Assembly (NCBI GenBank): GCA_029204225.1
Contig: CM055092.1
Coordinates: 41,198,016-41,262,015, forward strand
Direction of reading: 5' to 3'
Source: Diphasiastrum complanatum
Lineage: Eukaryota > Streptophyta > Lycopodiopsida > Lycopodiales > Lycopodiaceae
Length of the DNA stretch: 64,000 nt
The notes beneath the pieces are model-generated. The model was not told the DNA's origin and did no database searches. It worked only from the letters and a program-made list of their open reading frames with translations. Below, one piece after another: positions 36,235-48,146 of the stretch. How positions within the stretch are numbered: position 1 is the stretch's first letter; every line of letters begins with the position of its first letter. Made by a program: the position numbers and the translations under genes.

Positions 36235-36888
36235 TGTAAGAGATTTCAACTAGTTTAGTCTAGTTTAGTCATATTTTGGTAAATTGTCAATAAGAGGCCA
36301 AAACTCATTTTATACTTAGAGATAAACTTTTTGAAGTTATATTAGTTTAAAATACATTCAATAAACACTTTTTGAAAGTGTGAGAAAGTTGGTAGTCGAG
36401 TTTGAGAGAGATTCAAATTTGAACTTTGGGTACATTGAATCTAGACCCAAAAATAGTAGGGTTTACATTTTGGAGGGAAAGCCAAGTGGCCAAATAGGGT
36501 TTAGAAATTTTATAAAAGGATGTAAATCATGGGGAGACACATCTTCTCTCTTCTCTCTCTCATTTCATCATTATACATGGTTCTCTTTAGGTTCTACTAC
36601 TCATTGGTGTACTATCTTGGTGATATCTTGCAATCTTGTGTGCAGAATGATCATTTATTGCTATTTTTGGTTCCACGCGTGTGAAATACAGTAGGGTTTT
36701 GTAATTGTACGGACAACAAACATTTTTTATGTTTTGGCTCATGTTTGATCAGTATCTTTTAGAGTTTGCATCTCATTTTGTATGTAGATGCTGATTTTTC
36801 TACATTGGCAGGATTGTTGGTTTGCTCCTTATTGTAACCAAAGATTAGGGATATGGATTGGATCTTGAATGATCTGAAATCCTTCACA
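36235..36888 (+). repeat. 5' LTR of the non-autonomous copia element
   Basis: Starts TGTAAGAGATTTCAACTAG and ends AAATCCTTCACA directly before the primer site. From about 36527 to its end it is nearly identical to 39810-40169. Confidence 0.87.
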
Positions 36889-37489
36889 TGGTATTAGAGC
36901 TCTTGTGTTTCAGGTTATGATAGGATCAGCCATCTTTAGCAAGGATTTGGAAGAGTTACCAATCCTAGAGCATGCTAGATTGATCACTACTCAAAAATCA
37001 ACATTTTTGAATGTGTAAAATTGATCTTTTGTAGGTCAAAACTCAATATAAGGTTATATACTTGATCATTTCCGGTTTCACACTTGGCTTACTGGACTTA
37101 GATGATATTTGGTGCATTAGGAATGTCTCATTAAAGTCTACAAGAAGATATATCAAGTTTCTAGAAACTGCATGTAGAATTTGAGATATTCAATTTTTGT
37201 GATTTTGTCAAAATCCTAATTCTGATTGGATCTCTAGTTTGTGAGGTTACTGAACTTCATTTGAGTGTGTTTCAATCTTAGGAAGTGGCAAGAATCATTA
37301 GATTGAGAATAGATCATAGGTTGATCAAGATTTCACTATTCTATTTGTTGATTTTCTAGTTAGAAGTGCTAGAAGAGATTTGAGAGGTTCCATATCTTTG
37401 TGATTTCTTCTTGAGTTTATTTGTTGAAATTCAAGAGATTTCTTTGTGCATTGGAACAGGTTGAAAGAAGAAGATTAGGTCACTTCAAC

Positions 37490-38647
37490 ATGGCTACAAG
37501 TGGAGGCTTTATGTTGGAGAGCAATGATAGATTTACCTCAATCAACTATTCTACTTGGAAGGTGATGATGGAATCCTCATTGGAGATGAATGAGTTGATG
37601 AAGATTGTTGCAGGTTTGGAGGAGAGGCCTCAAGCACCTCAAGATCAAGTGAGGTATGACAAGAGAGCAAAGATAGCTCTACACATGATTAAGATGAATG
37701 TTACCAATGAACTTCTCAAGGAGATTGGTAAGTGCACATCATCTTTGGAGGCTTGGGAAGCTTTGAAGAAGCTTTATGAATCCAAGTCTACATCAAGAGT
37801 GCTTACTCTTAGGAGGCAAATCTTTAAGAGTTTTCAAAAGAAGGAAGAGAGTACTCATGCTTTTGTTTTGAGGGTTAAAGCATTCAATGATGAGTTAGCA
37901 TGTATTGATGAAAGCATTAAGGAGGCAGAACTTGTTCAAGTTATACTTAATGGCTTGTTGGATGACCATGCTAATCTTGTTCAAAGTTTTGCTATTCAAA
38001 AAACTTTGCCAAGTATTGTGGATTTGCAAGAGATCTTGGTGAATGAGGAGTATAGGCTTCAATCAAGAGGAGGTGGATCTACATTGACATCTTATTAGGA
38101 AGAGGAGGCTATGTTCATCAAAGGCAAGTTCAAGGGCAAAGGCAAAGGCAAGTGGTCTAAAGGGCAAGGTCAAGGTGAGACTTCCTCTTTTGGCAAAAAG
38201 AAAGATAAGTCTAAGTTAAAATGCTTTTATTGTGGAATCAAAGGGCATTTTGCAAATGAATGTTTGAAGAAGCAAAGAGATGAAGGTAGCAAGCAAATCA
38301 ACTTTACTACTAATGATAAGGATCTAGGTGGTGGTGATTCTCTTTTGATGTGTTCTTCAAGTCCAATATCAAGTGAAGGTGACAAAGATTCATGGTGGAT
38401 CGATAGTGGAGCTAGTTCACACATGACTAGTCACAAGGAGTTCTTTACTTCTTTGGTCACTTATGGTGGAGCCAAGAAAGCAATTCACATGGCCAATGGT
38501 GGTGAGTGTGTAATCGAAGGTATTGGTTCAATTCCTATTTGTCTCTCTACTAATAGGAAAGCAAGACTTGATGGTGTTCTTTACATTCCTTCACTTTCAA
38601 AGAATTTGCTAAGTGTTGGTCAAATGAAGAGAAAGGATACATGGTAA
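37490..38647 (+). pseudogene. Copia gag-protease ORF with one internal TAG
   Basis: ATG 37490 begins MATSGGFMLESNDRFTSINY and STWKVMMESSLEMNELMKIV. The UBN2-type gag domain continues (AKIALHMIKMNVTNELLKEI, STSRVLTLRRQIFKSFQKK, DLQEILVNEEYRLQSRG) to a TAG at 38096-38098. The second part has a basic Lys/Gly stretch (38123-38160), the zinc knuckle CFYCGIKGHFANEC and the aspartic protease site WWIDSGASSHMT, ending NLLSVGQMKRKDTW at 38647. Apart from the TAG the frames are long and clean, unlike the surrounding decay. Confidence 0.92.
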
Positions 38648-39660
38648 AGTTTGGTGGTGATGTTTGTTTCATTACAAAGGAAGAAATCTTGGTTGCTAAG
38701 GGCAATAAACAAGGTAGACTCTTCAAGCTTGATGCTTTTGTTATGGCTAACAAAAAGGATGGAATGGAAAAGGAGATTGGTCTCAACTTTCCAAAGTTCC
38801 CTTTTATCATCAATAAGATTGGTGGATCTTATGCAAAGTCTAAAAAGCTTCCTTATGCTAGATCTAGGTTGAGATCTAATATGCTTCTTCGAGATGTTCA
38901 CCTTTGTGCTATCTTGGCTAGTCTTGAGGATAATGATGGTGTTTCAATGGTTCTTCATGGCAAGTGCAAGCATGCAAAAGGTAAGGAAAGAGCTAACTTC
39001 ATCAATGGAGGTGAAGGGTCTTCCTTGGAAAAGATTGTTGCTAATGATTTCTTTGATCATATGGAAAAAGATGTTGCTAGGTGCATGCATGAAGGAGATG
39101 GTTCTTCTACATTCTTTTGTGATGAGTCCAAGAAAGTCATTTTTGCAGCAAGTGGAGTCACATATCTTCATAAAGAGAGTAGATCAAATGGTTCTATCAA
39201 GAGACTTGGTTAGGGAGATGGAAATTTTGGAATCTATCTTTTGATTTATGATGGTGACATTGGTGACATTGTCCTTTATGGAAGATCAAGATCAAGCATT
39301 GATGAGATCTTGTTGGATCTAGATCATATGTTTGAGAGGGAGTATTTCCAGAGGTTCAGGTCTGAAGATATTCATATCTTTGATGACCAAGAGAAAGGTA
39401 AGCAAGTGGAAGCGACTCACTTTGCTTTACTCACATGTTTTGGAGAATTTTCTTGTGTAGATGATGCTATGCAAGTGGATATTGGTTCTCATGGTTTTCA
39501 TACTGGAAAAGCAAGTAATGGATCTGGAAAACAAACTTTGCTCAATGACTTTGATGGTCAAGAAGAAGATCAAAGGTTGGTTTCAAAGGGCTTCAACAAC
39601 ACAAAAGGAAAGGTGGCAATTTGGAGCTAGTCAAGAGCATAAGGAAGGTTATTTGCAAAG
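38641..39660 (+). pseudogene. Post-protease ORFs of the copia element; RT relic and unfamiliar sequence
   Basis: 38641-39213 (190 codons) starts with the copia linker (MVKFGGDVCFITKEEILVAK, GRLFKLDAF). Where integrase should begin it turns into sequence I do not recognise, with no HHCC or D,D,E motif. 39241-39630 starts YDGDIGDIVLYGRSRSSIDE then ILLDLDHMFERE. This looks like the copia RT segment YVDDIVLYG...SSI...L...F with the YVDD box disrupted by a small duplication (GGTGACATT twice). Both frames are open although they cannot give a working polymerase. Confidence 0.65.
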
Positions 39661-39805
39661 ATGTTATGGATCTGTTTTTGCAGCTTATTGAAGACTCAAG
39701 TAAGGTCAAAGGAGCAACAAGGAAGTGTTTTTCAAGTTTACTTTACTTGTTCTATCTCATGGTTGAGGTATTTCTTGTGAATGTGTGCAAATTGTCAAGA
39801 TATGG

Positions 39806-40169
39806 ACAAACTCATGGAGAGACACATCTTCTCTCTTCTCTCATTTCATCATTATACATGGTTCTCTTTGGGTTCTACTACTCATTGGTGCACTATCTTT
39901 GTGATATCTTGCAATCTTGTGTGTCGAATGATCATTTATTGCTATTTTCGGTTCCACGCGTGTGAAATATAGTAGGGTACGATAATTATATGAACAACAA
40001 TTATATTTTATGTTTTGGTTCATGTTTGATCAGTACTCCTTAGAGTTTGCATCTCATTTTGTATGTAGATGCTGATTTTTCTACATTGGCAGGATTGTTG
40101 GTTTGCTCCTTATTGTAATCAAAGATTAGGGACATGGATTGGATCTTGAATGATCTAAAATCCTTCACA
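39806..40169 (+). repeat. 3' LTR of the copia element, 5'-truncated
   Basis: Matches 36523-36888 with few differences and ends AAATCCTTCACA. The upstream about 290 bp of the LTR and the polypurine tract are missing. Confidence 0.85.
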
Positions 40170-40287
40170 CTGAAGGTGATGACTTCCTTAATGGTGATTT
40201 CCTACGAGAATTTTTACTTGAAGTGTCATCTTTGAGCTTCCCTTTTCCTTTATCCAATAAGAGTGGTACATTCTTAGAATTAATTTT

Positions 40288-41601
40288 TCAAGATGATTTT
40301 TCCCATTTTAGGACCGTACTATAGTATTGCTTAGCTTGTTTCTTCGTCATTGATCCACTAATCTTGTCTTCCTTCAATATAATTGCTTTCAACAGTTTTA
40401 TTGTTGGTTCATCCGGAATTTCTCGAACTCCATATCTTGTAGGATCCAAATGATTGAGAATTTGTTCGTCTGTAAGTTCGGCCTCTCCATCATAAGTCAA
40501 TGTATGACTAACATGTATTAGATCATCTTCAATCGGATCGGTTCAGTTGATATCCAAGCTAGATTCGTTATATTCAATGGAAAAGTGATCGGTGTGTCCG
40601 ATCAAATAAGAAAATTTTGCTCAATTTGGATTGATTATCTTGTTGAGACATATAGCCTGTTGTACAATCTACTGTTGCAAGATCTTGATTCCAATTGACA
40701 GTGTCAATTTGAGAGTCATAATGGACTCTTAGAGTCTTCACTTGTCGATCGCAGTATGATCCGTTGTTGATGAATCATCATCCCTTCTTTGGACTATTGG
40801 ATTGATAATCCAAGTTATTGGATCTACTTTGACCACATACTCACGATTCTCAAAAATAATTTTACCGATACCCCAGTTATGTATTATTTGCGCATCTCAT
40901 AACCATGGACATCCCAATAAAACTCGATATACATTTGGTGCGTCAAGTAAGTCCATTACTACAAAAGTAATGACAAATTGCATTCCAGCTATTTTGACAT
41001 GTACATCTTCAACCATTCCTCTTGGACAGATCAACTAGCTTAATGGCAAAAGTGGCAGGCTTCAACTTGGTAAGTCCCTATTTTGCACCTAGCTTGGTTG
41101 AAATCAAATTAACTCCTGAGCCTCCATCAATCATAGCTGCTTCTTTACTGAACTGTCTATGCTGTATTGGCAGGGTGATATTTTTCTGCTCACTTTTCCA
41201 AGCTGCTCCCACATTGAGTACTTCATTTGATTCTTCAAACCCAGCACAAAAAAGTGGCTTTTGATGGACTGGTGGTCCATCTGAGTCAATTTTTCTACTA
41301 ATACTTCTTTTGCTTTCGACAGTAGCTTAAGAAATTCTCCCAATGTAATATTTATCTTGCTAGAAAGCATATTCATAATCATTTCCATTTGCGACACTTC
41401 CAGTTCAATCATCTTGAAAGGCTCTTCATGATGGTGCAATTGTGTATTAACATCTGTTCTTGGATTTGCCTGCGGCATAGATGGAGAAGGAGATTCGGTT
41501 GTTATTTTAGCGACTTCTAGGGCTTCTTCTTTTTGCAACTGTTTAATCCATTGTCCCATGTCCCGGTATCTTTTCTTTTCTGCTTTAAGGTTCGGATACA
41601 T
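40288..41601 (-). pseudogene. Gypsy post-gag region and aspartic protease
   Basis: 41601-41131 is open for 156 codons (YRDMGQWIKQLQKEEALEVA, EFLKLLSKAKEVLVEKL), probably the gag-protease linker. The protease follows at about 41130-40790: AAMIDGGSGVNLISTKLGAK, in which DGG replaces the usual D(S/T)G, and the distal motif YRVLLGCPWL. Several stops. 40500-40288 encodes ELTDEQILNHLDPTRYGVRE, part of the protease-RT spacer. Confidence 0.75.
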
Positions 41602-41709
41602 GTCTGATGCGATAGGTATATCTGTAGTTGGTGCAGATTCAACAGGTACTAGATCAACCAGTACTCCAGATTGAACTACTGGCCTTTTTTTTTATTGTAA
41701 TCAAGTTCA

Positions 41710-42608
41710 CTAGGGCAATAACCGGAGGTAGTTTGGGTCTTGTAGAAAAATCTTTATAATAGTGTCCATAACCACAGTCTCTACAGAATGGTACAAACTT
41801 TCTCTTGTTTGGACATTCAGCATCTCTGTGATTCTCCTTGCTGCATGCAAAACATCCAAGTGGCGCTCTGGTCCATTATCTAGCTGCTTGTTGTTGTGCA
41901 ACAACATAGATAGCATAATGCTCTAAAGGACCACTCTCGTGATCATTGCTTTTGACCCAGTTTCTCAAACTCGTCGATCATCTTGTTTGCAGTAGCATTG
42001 ATGCTCGTCGATGCAATGGTGGTGGATGTCGTCATGGTTTGCCATGCTGTATAAGGCAACATTCCAACATTTGGTTCATCGTCAAAATCTTATTGCATTA
42101 GCCATAGCGCTTTGTATCGTAGCATATTCAATATGTCATTTCAGTTCACGTCTAATCCGTTTGGGTAGACCTACTAAAAACTACATAATCAAAGCAACTT
42201 CAGTGATTAGATCGGGATCACACTCAGACCTGAGGTGTTTGACCCATTCAATATAACTTCTTACTACCTCTCTCTTTTCCATTTTAATTTTACTTAAAAG
42301 GAGAAAGAGATCTTCCATAAATTTCTTGGACTTAAATCTCATAATGAGAGCGGCTTTAACCAGTTCCAATCTTGTCATTCTGCTTCATCTTGGTTATAAA
42401 ACCAATCTTGAGCAGCTCCAGTTAAGGCCATAGGAAATAGCTGAAGTTTATCTTGTGGAAAAGCTTCGCCATATATCCTACATGATTCAGGAAAGATATG
42501 GAGAAATCTAATGGAATCAGACAACCCATTGTATTTTGGAATATCTAAACGAAGAGACCTTCTAACAAGAATTGGTGGTGGGTTCAGTGGTCCTCCTTGT
42601 TCAGCCAT
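41710..42608 (-). pseudogene. Gypsy gag, frameshifted
   Basis: ATG 42608 begins MAEQGGPLNPPPILVRRSLR, then LDIPKYNGLSDSIRFLHIFP and ALTGAAQDWFYNQDEAE, the retrotransposon gag domain. It continues in another frame at 42378-42181 (MEDLFLLLSKIKMEKREVVR). A CCHC knuckle CFACSKENHRDAEC follows near 41850, and then a second cluster CRDCGYGHYYKDF that has lost its last Cys. This is the same arrangement as the gag at 12.7-14.3 kb. Confidence 0.8.
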
Positions 42609-43437
42609 ATTTCCAAATTAAGTCAATCAGACAATGAGATTGGATCTAGATTTTTTTTAAATTAAAATCCTATCTCAAATTAGATCAGGTCACATCTGTA
42701 AAAATTTTATCACTTGGAAATAATCAGATTTTTGGTTTCAGGTAATAGATCTCGATCAAGTGATCGACACTGAAAATAAAGATTTTTCAGAATTTCTATC
42801 AAAATGGATCAAAAATTTGTCAAAAGCTAGATCTAGTAAGTCAAAATCTAAAAATAATATTGGCGAATCTTTCCTAGACAAAGGTTGACTTGCCAAAGGT
42901 TCTTCACTACTAATTTTGATAAAAATCACTTCGCCGATCTGGTAGTAAATAGACTGAATCACACCTATGGACAATGAATCGGACGAAGGTTCTTATTTTG
43001 TATTTTTAGGATTTTGATGGTTTTTTTCATGTTTTTGCAAATCTGTTAGGAATAAATCTTCGTCGTTCAATATGAAAAATCTGTGAATGAAACGGAAGCT
43101 TCCTGCAACTCGACGAAGGTTTCTTATTAGAGGATAAAAAGTTATCAGATGTGATGACAATTTTGCCTCCTTTTTGTTCAAATCTGACAGAATTGACCGA
43201 TTTTTGTTGTTTTTTTCGAATTTCTCATATCCAAATGGATCTTAAGAATGGTGATCTGAATAGCTTCCCCTGTTCAATAATTAGATTAGATTTCAAACAA
43301 GAAAATCCACTCCAATAAAGCAAAATCACTTCCAAACTAACCCTAAATGCAATCTTAACACTATTCATGCCACAACAAGATGCCTAATGCAAGCTAACCA
43401 TCCAGCAAACATGCTACAAACTGAAAAATTGGCGTAG
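42609..43437 (-). other. Gypsy leader between primer site and gag
   Basis: About 830 bp without a convincing ORF. Unlike the leader of the gag-only element it has no minisatellite. Confidence 0.6.
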
Positions 43438-43457
43438 CTCCCCGACAATGGTGCCAA
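43438..43457 (-). other. Gypsy primer-binding site (tRNA-Asp-like)
   Basis: On the - strand TTGGCACCATTGTCGGGGAG follows the LTR end. It is a near match to the TGGCGCCGTTGCCGGGGA site of plant Tat/Athila elements. Confidence 0.8.
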
Positions 43458-43460
43458 AAT

Positions 43461-44236
43461 TGTAGTGGGTTTCTTTCCTAGCCTAACCTCAACCCAAGAT
43501 CCAAGCAATCTAGCATCAGGGAGAAGAAGTCACTTGTCACGCATAGGTTCGTTCCCATGAGAGCAATAACATATCTCGGATTATAGCATGAATGGAAAAT
43601 CCACATCTAACTCTAACATCCATTGACCCTAAGCATTAACACTACACCATTAACACTACGATCCGCAATGAAGATAGCTTACTCTTTCTCTCTCTCCCTT
43701 TTTTTTTCACAAAAAGCATAAGAAATAGCAATTCCAATAACATTCAGATCCAACAATTGGTACTAATACAATAAAAGCATGAGAGATGGAGAAAAAGTGA
43801 TAGAGAACAAGGACATTCACAAATTCATTCCATAAGAGAACCAATATGCTTGTATTAAAATAAGATCTAACCTGAGGAGCAACTCGAATCGGCCTCTATT
43901 TATAGTAGAGAGGAGGGCCTTGGCCTCAAAATCCTATTGGTCCATTTCTACCTCCCTAACTATTCAAATTTAAAAGAGAGTGGGAACCCATTTCAAAATT
44001 GGAGGGAACCAATTTGAATTTGAAATTTGGTGGGATCCCCAATTTTATTCACAAACTTGACATTTAGGCCTGCGACATTAAAGGTCCCACAAAAAGGCCT
44101 AAAGTCCTTATATTGACTTCCTAATTATCAAATAACTATGTGATCATTAGGTTGGACTTACACATGTCGGGTGCCAAATCCCTCTCACTTATTAACTAGG
44201 GTTAGGGTTGCCTTGAGATCCGCAAACCCTCCAACA
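43461..44236 (-). repeat. 5' LTR of the gypsy element, 776 bp
   Basis: On the - strand starts TGTTGGAGGGTTTGCGG at 44236 and ends CCCACTACA at 43461, three bases before the primer site. It contains a likely TATA box (ACTATAAATAGAGG, near 43900). No matching 3' LTR is in the window. Confidence 0.82.
43896..43909 (-). promoter_or_regulatory. TATA box in the gypsy LTR
   Basis: CTATAAATAGAGG on the - strand, about 440 bp before the LTR 3' end, a plausible retroelement promoter. Confidence 0.55.
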
Positions 44237-47200
44237 CCAGGATATCAAAGGAAATGAGCTCGCCTACCTCCCAACATTGGCTCCATAGCCTAAATGGCGG
44301 CAACAACAGTTCGAGAAAAATTTGGAGGCCATCAGGGACTATGTGACAAGCCCAGATCAGCTACAAACCAACCCACATTTCGTCCCCTGTCCACGACGAT
44401 CCAAATGGGCAGAATGCGGCACGCCACTGGACTAGATTACCATAAAGACAATGAACTGGCCAAGGATTCACTTAGAGCACGGGTGGGGCACGGACGTAGA
44501 TGCCAAAAGGGCTCGTGTTCAATTTTCCAAAGCCTATAACAAATGCCTTGATCCCATGATCTGCACGACAGCAACATTTGCCTGGGACTTAGAATTTTTG
44601 ATGGGCGCCTCCACCAAATGGGATAACTTCTTACTCCCCATCTTTTTTATCCTAACACAGCCCTAGCGTCTAAAAAAGTTGAAGATCAACTCCCAATGGT
44701 GTGCTTCTTTGTACAACATAGATTAGTTTGTGTTTTTTTTGAAGGGTTAGGATTTTAATCCTACCTTCTTGCAAGTAGCCAATAGAAAGCAAGGAGCAAG
44801 GACCACCCCAAAGATAAAAAGGCACCTATTGTATACCATTTTACATGCTTATTGAGAGGAGAAAACTCTACCAATTTGGAGAGCCAAAGCATCCTCATGT
44901 GCTAGTCACTTTTTTCTTGTTGTGTTTGCTTATTGCTTTTTATTTCCATTGTTCTTGTTTTAGTAATTATGGCTTTTCCTTTAGCATGCATATTGGCCAC
45001 ATGGGCTATCCTCCATCTCACATCTCTTTCTCACCCCTTTCACCTACTATCTTGATGAATGCTTGTGATTGGTGTTAGTGAAAGTAGAGTTAAAGTGGAG
45101 TAGTGTTAGTGTAGAGTGTAGAAAGCATCTGAACTAGCAACTAAGCATAGTTAGGCTCCTATCCAAGTCTTCTAACCCTTTTGATAGGTGGAGGGCTGCT
45201 CACCATCAAATCTATACACCCTATAGCCAAAGAAACCAAGAACCAAGAAAAGAAAGAACCAAAACCAAGAAAAACACCAAAAAGAGAAAGAAAAGAGAAG
45301 AATCTCACTCATAGATCTAAGCCATTCCACCTTTAGATCCTAAACCAAGCTTAACAACCTTAGTTGGCTTAGATACCATTCCTATCTCGTCGTTCCCCAT
45401 TGGATTGAAACTCGATACTACAAACGATTACTCACCCAAAATAGATCCATAAAAACCCTCTTTGCCCTCTAGATCCATCCGATTAGGGAGGTACGGAACG
45501 GGTCAACAATAATTCTCAAAAAAAAAATTATTTCATTACTTTTCATTTGGCTTGGTAAATCATTTTTCCCTTTTGCCTAAAAGCCTTTGCTTTCAGTCAA
45601 ACCATTTGAAAAATCCCTAGAACTTTGCCATGCACTTTAAAATCATAAAACACAAAAGTTTCTGTAATTTAAAAAGAAATAATATGATGCATTTTTCAAC
45701 TCCAACTCCCCTTAAAATAGCACATGAGAATGGAAAGAAAAGTAGATAACGATCAAGGCTGCATGCAATTATTTCTTTCAAGATCTTTCAACAACAAGAA
45801 ACCGACTACTTCCTTTTATATCAAAGCCTCCACTACTTCCTTCATGATCAGTTTTGAGGTCTCCATCACATTAGTTGCCTTGCACAATTTACATTGACTA
45901 TGCTTTATGATAGTGGCCTCTTCAATTCAATTTTAAAGGACATGGTAGTCATATGAAAGAAACCTGTAGTGCATGGCTACAAAGAAACAAGCATGAATAG
46001 AGGACCAAGGGCTTGGGGGCTACAACTACTTGTTTGCAAGAGGTTATGGATGCCACATATTTTCACCAATAGATGCACAAGTACGTCTCCAAGCTAGCCT
46101 TCACAACAATAACATCTGACTAAGGCAAACTTCAAATAAGAAGAATTCTTCACACATTGTGCATTCTACATTTGCAATTGCCTTTGTTTGGAATTTTAGG
46201 CCTTTTCGGGCCCAATATAATATTGCATAATATAGCTCCCATAAGTTCTTGCTCATTTTAGAAAGAAATGTTTAAGATATATGCACACAAATTCCTCCCA
46301 AATGCAATTATTTGCAATAATGCTTTGTTGGTCATAGGCCATATTGAATACAATGTGGTCCTCAGGTAGCTCATGGCTTCTACCACTCGATCTTTGTAAT
46401 GGGCACATGAGGCTCTTTCTTTCCATTTTTCAAGGTGGTTTCACATGGAGTGGAAGGTTTGTGCAAACGCTTAAATACTACATTTTGATTGGTGGAAACC
46501 ACTTCAAGTGGCCTCTTCCCATTTGACAAGGAGTGAGAGTTTCCCCTAGGTGTAAGTCAAGATAACAAGGGAATATTCCAACCATCTTGAGGGCCCTAGC
46601 GCCACAATTGGGCCAGTTCTCTCCTCCATTAAAAAAAAAAAAACCTTATCTAATTTAAATTCAGACATTAAAGGCTCTTGCCTCCAAGAGAAAGGGGGTT
46701 TTGCATGGAATCACTTGAGCTTTGAAATTGGGGAGTAAGTGGATATCTTGAAATAGACCAAGCCCTCTTCCATACAAAACCACCCTTAGTATGCCTAGAA
46801 AGTAGAATGAGCAATACAATATAATGATTTTTTTGTTTTCAGATGCTAAATATGGTCATGTGAAAAAAACAATCATAGTGCCCATTCCACAATGGAAGTA
46901 GTCCAAGTAGATGACATTTTGTCCAATTAGGAGTTACTGACTCGAATTAGGAGTCACAATTAAGCTTCTGACTCCTAACTGAACAAAATGTCAAACTGGA
47001 CAAAATGTCATGACTCTTCCCATAATACTTTAACTCCTTACATTCTTTTACACTATAATAGAAAGAACATTTGAAATCTAGTTTGTGCTCATCTATGATG
47101 CTGCAATTTCGACAAGGTATCATTTCTATGTTGTAAGTATGAATAACGGATTCTCAAGTGAATTTTCCATTGGGGAATCCTACTATAAAAGATGGTAAGG

Positions 47201-47638
47201 TGAAGCCATTTTTATGGACTAGATAATGGTTGTTCGGAAGCCCATTGTTAGCATATAATGGCAATTCTTCTCATTGAGTAGTGGTAGCATCAATATGAGA
47301 AGATGAGCCATTACCACGGGAAGATGAGAAGATGAGCCATTACGTCCTTACCATGGGCCAACAAACAACCATCATCGTACATAGTGTGTCTCACAAAAAA
47401 TTTAAAAAAATTATGGAAATCAATTTCAAGACTCTACCAAAGATTCCACCCATGCAAGCCACAAGACTCAATCCATGAGAACTTGCAATGAGGCTTATGT
47501 ATTTTCAAGATTCCATCCACAAGGACTTTCTCTTCGAGGGATGAAACTTACAACCAATTATATTTGTGAAAGAAAATAAAGAGATGCTACCCAAAATGGC
47601 AAGTTAAACTTAGTCTTTCTCTACATGGGACCACATAT
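44237..47638. other. 3.4 kb with no recognised gene
   Basis: A frame around 44240-44660 looks weakly coding (FEKNLEAIRDYVTSPDQLQT, DPMICTTATFAWDLEFLMG) but matches nothing I know and has stops. The rest is AT-rich with pyrimidine runs and one hairpin element. No RNA genes were seen. Confidence 0.4.
46912..46993. repeat. Small inverted repeat (MITE-like hairpin)
   Basis: Left arm TGACATTTTGTCCAATTAGG at 46912; the right arm, read in reverse complement from 46993, is TGACATTTTGTTCAGTTAGG. The arms match over about 25 bp with three differences around a 30-bp loop. A further copy of ACAAAATGTCATGAC lies at 47000-47014. Confidence 0.6.
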
Positions 47639-48132
47639 GTCATGCCCATGACTGGTCTCGGGTAGCGTGTCCACGCTAGGGACCGGTAGACCAACAACCC
47701 ATAAGTTAATTTTGACTATAAGGGAATTGGAGCCCTTATGTGTACATGGTCATAATTAATGGTTGTAGGCCTAAACACATGGTAGTGGTGTTGGTATGGG
47801 TCTATCAGTGAGTCATTAGGGAACTGGATGAAGTGGCCCAGATAGGCTGCTAAGGTGTCTAGTGAGGTGTCACAGTGCACTACTAGTGGTGCATGGACCT
47901 TGGAGGGTATAAGTATACCTGCTGGGCTCTCACTAGTGTATGCTTGATTTTGTGATTAGTAGCTACATGCTGCTGGTGTGACTCCTCTTTCCATGACTGT
48001 GATTGATCCATAGCTTGGGGGCTAGATCCATTCGATCTAGGTTTGATTGGGTTGGTTTATCCACCACATGTTCCCTTGTGTTGTTGCTTTGTATGGTATG
48101 CTTAGACTAGAATCCTGTGGTGAGGACTTTAT
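47639..48132 (+). repeat. LTR followed by a tRNA-Met primer site
   Basis: Starts TGTCATGCCCATGACTGG and ends just before TTGGTATCAGAGC. The 3' half is homologous to 5245-5500 (reverse orientation). Confidence 0.7.
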
Positions 48133-48134
48133 AT

Positions 48135-48146
48135 TGGTATCAGAGC
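48135..48146 (+). other. Primer-binding site (initiator tRNA-Met type)
   Basis: TGGTATCAGAGC is the standard plant retrotransposon primer site. Confidence 0.85.

Larger units (their letters stand above)
36235..40169 (+). mobile_element. Non-autonomous Ty1/copia element (gag-protease, pol mostly missing)
   Basis: 5' LTR 36235-36888 (TGTAAGAG...TTCACA); primer site TGGTATTAGAGCTCT at 36889-36903 (initiator tRNA-Met type); gag and zinc knuckle 37490-38290; protease about 38390; pre-integrase linker; then unfamiliar sequence with a relic of the RT end; and a 3' LTR at about 39806-40169 lacking its first 290 bp. Integrase and most of RT and RNase H are absent. It interrupts the - strand gypsy element between protease and RT. 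A second copy of the family is at 59290-61500. Confidence 0.87.
33995..44236 (-). mobile_element. Ty3/gypsy (non-chromovirus) element, 3' truncated, split by a copia insertion
   Basis: - strand order: 5' LTR 44236-43461; primer site; leader; gag from 42608; zinc knuckles near 41860-41780; protease about 41130-40790; then a 3.9-kb copia insertion (40169-36235); RT/RNase H 35915-34555; integrase 34518-33995, cut inside the catalytic core after VSDRGTHF. Gene order (PR-RT-RH-INT), the double zinc knuckle and the tRNA-Asp-like primer site fit the Tat/Athila side of plant gypsy elements. No 3' LTR is present. Related pieces occur at 12.7-14.3 kb (gag) and 51.8-53 kb (integrase). Confidence 0.88.
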
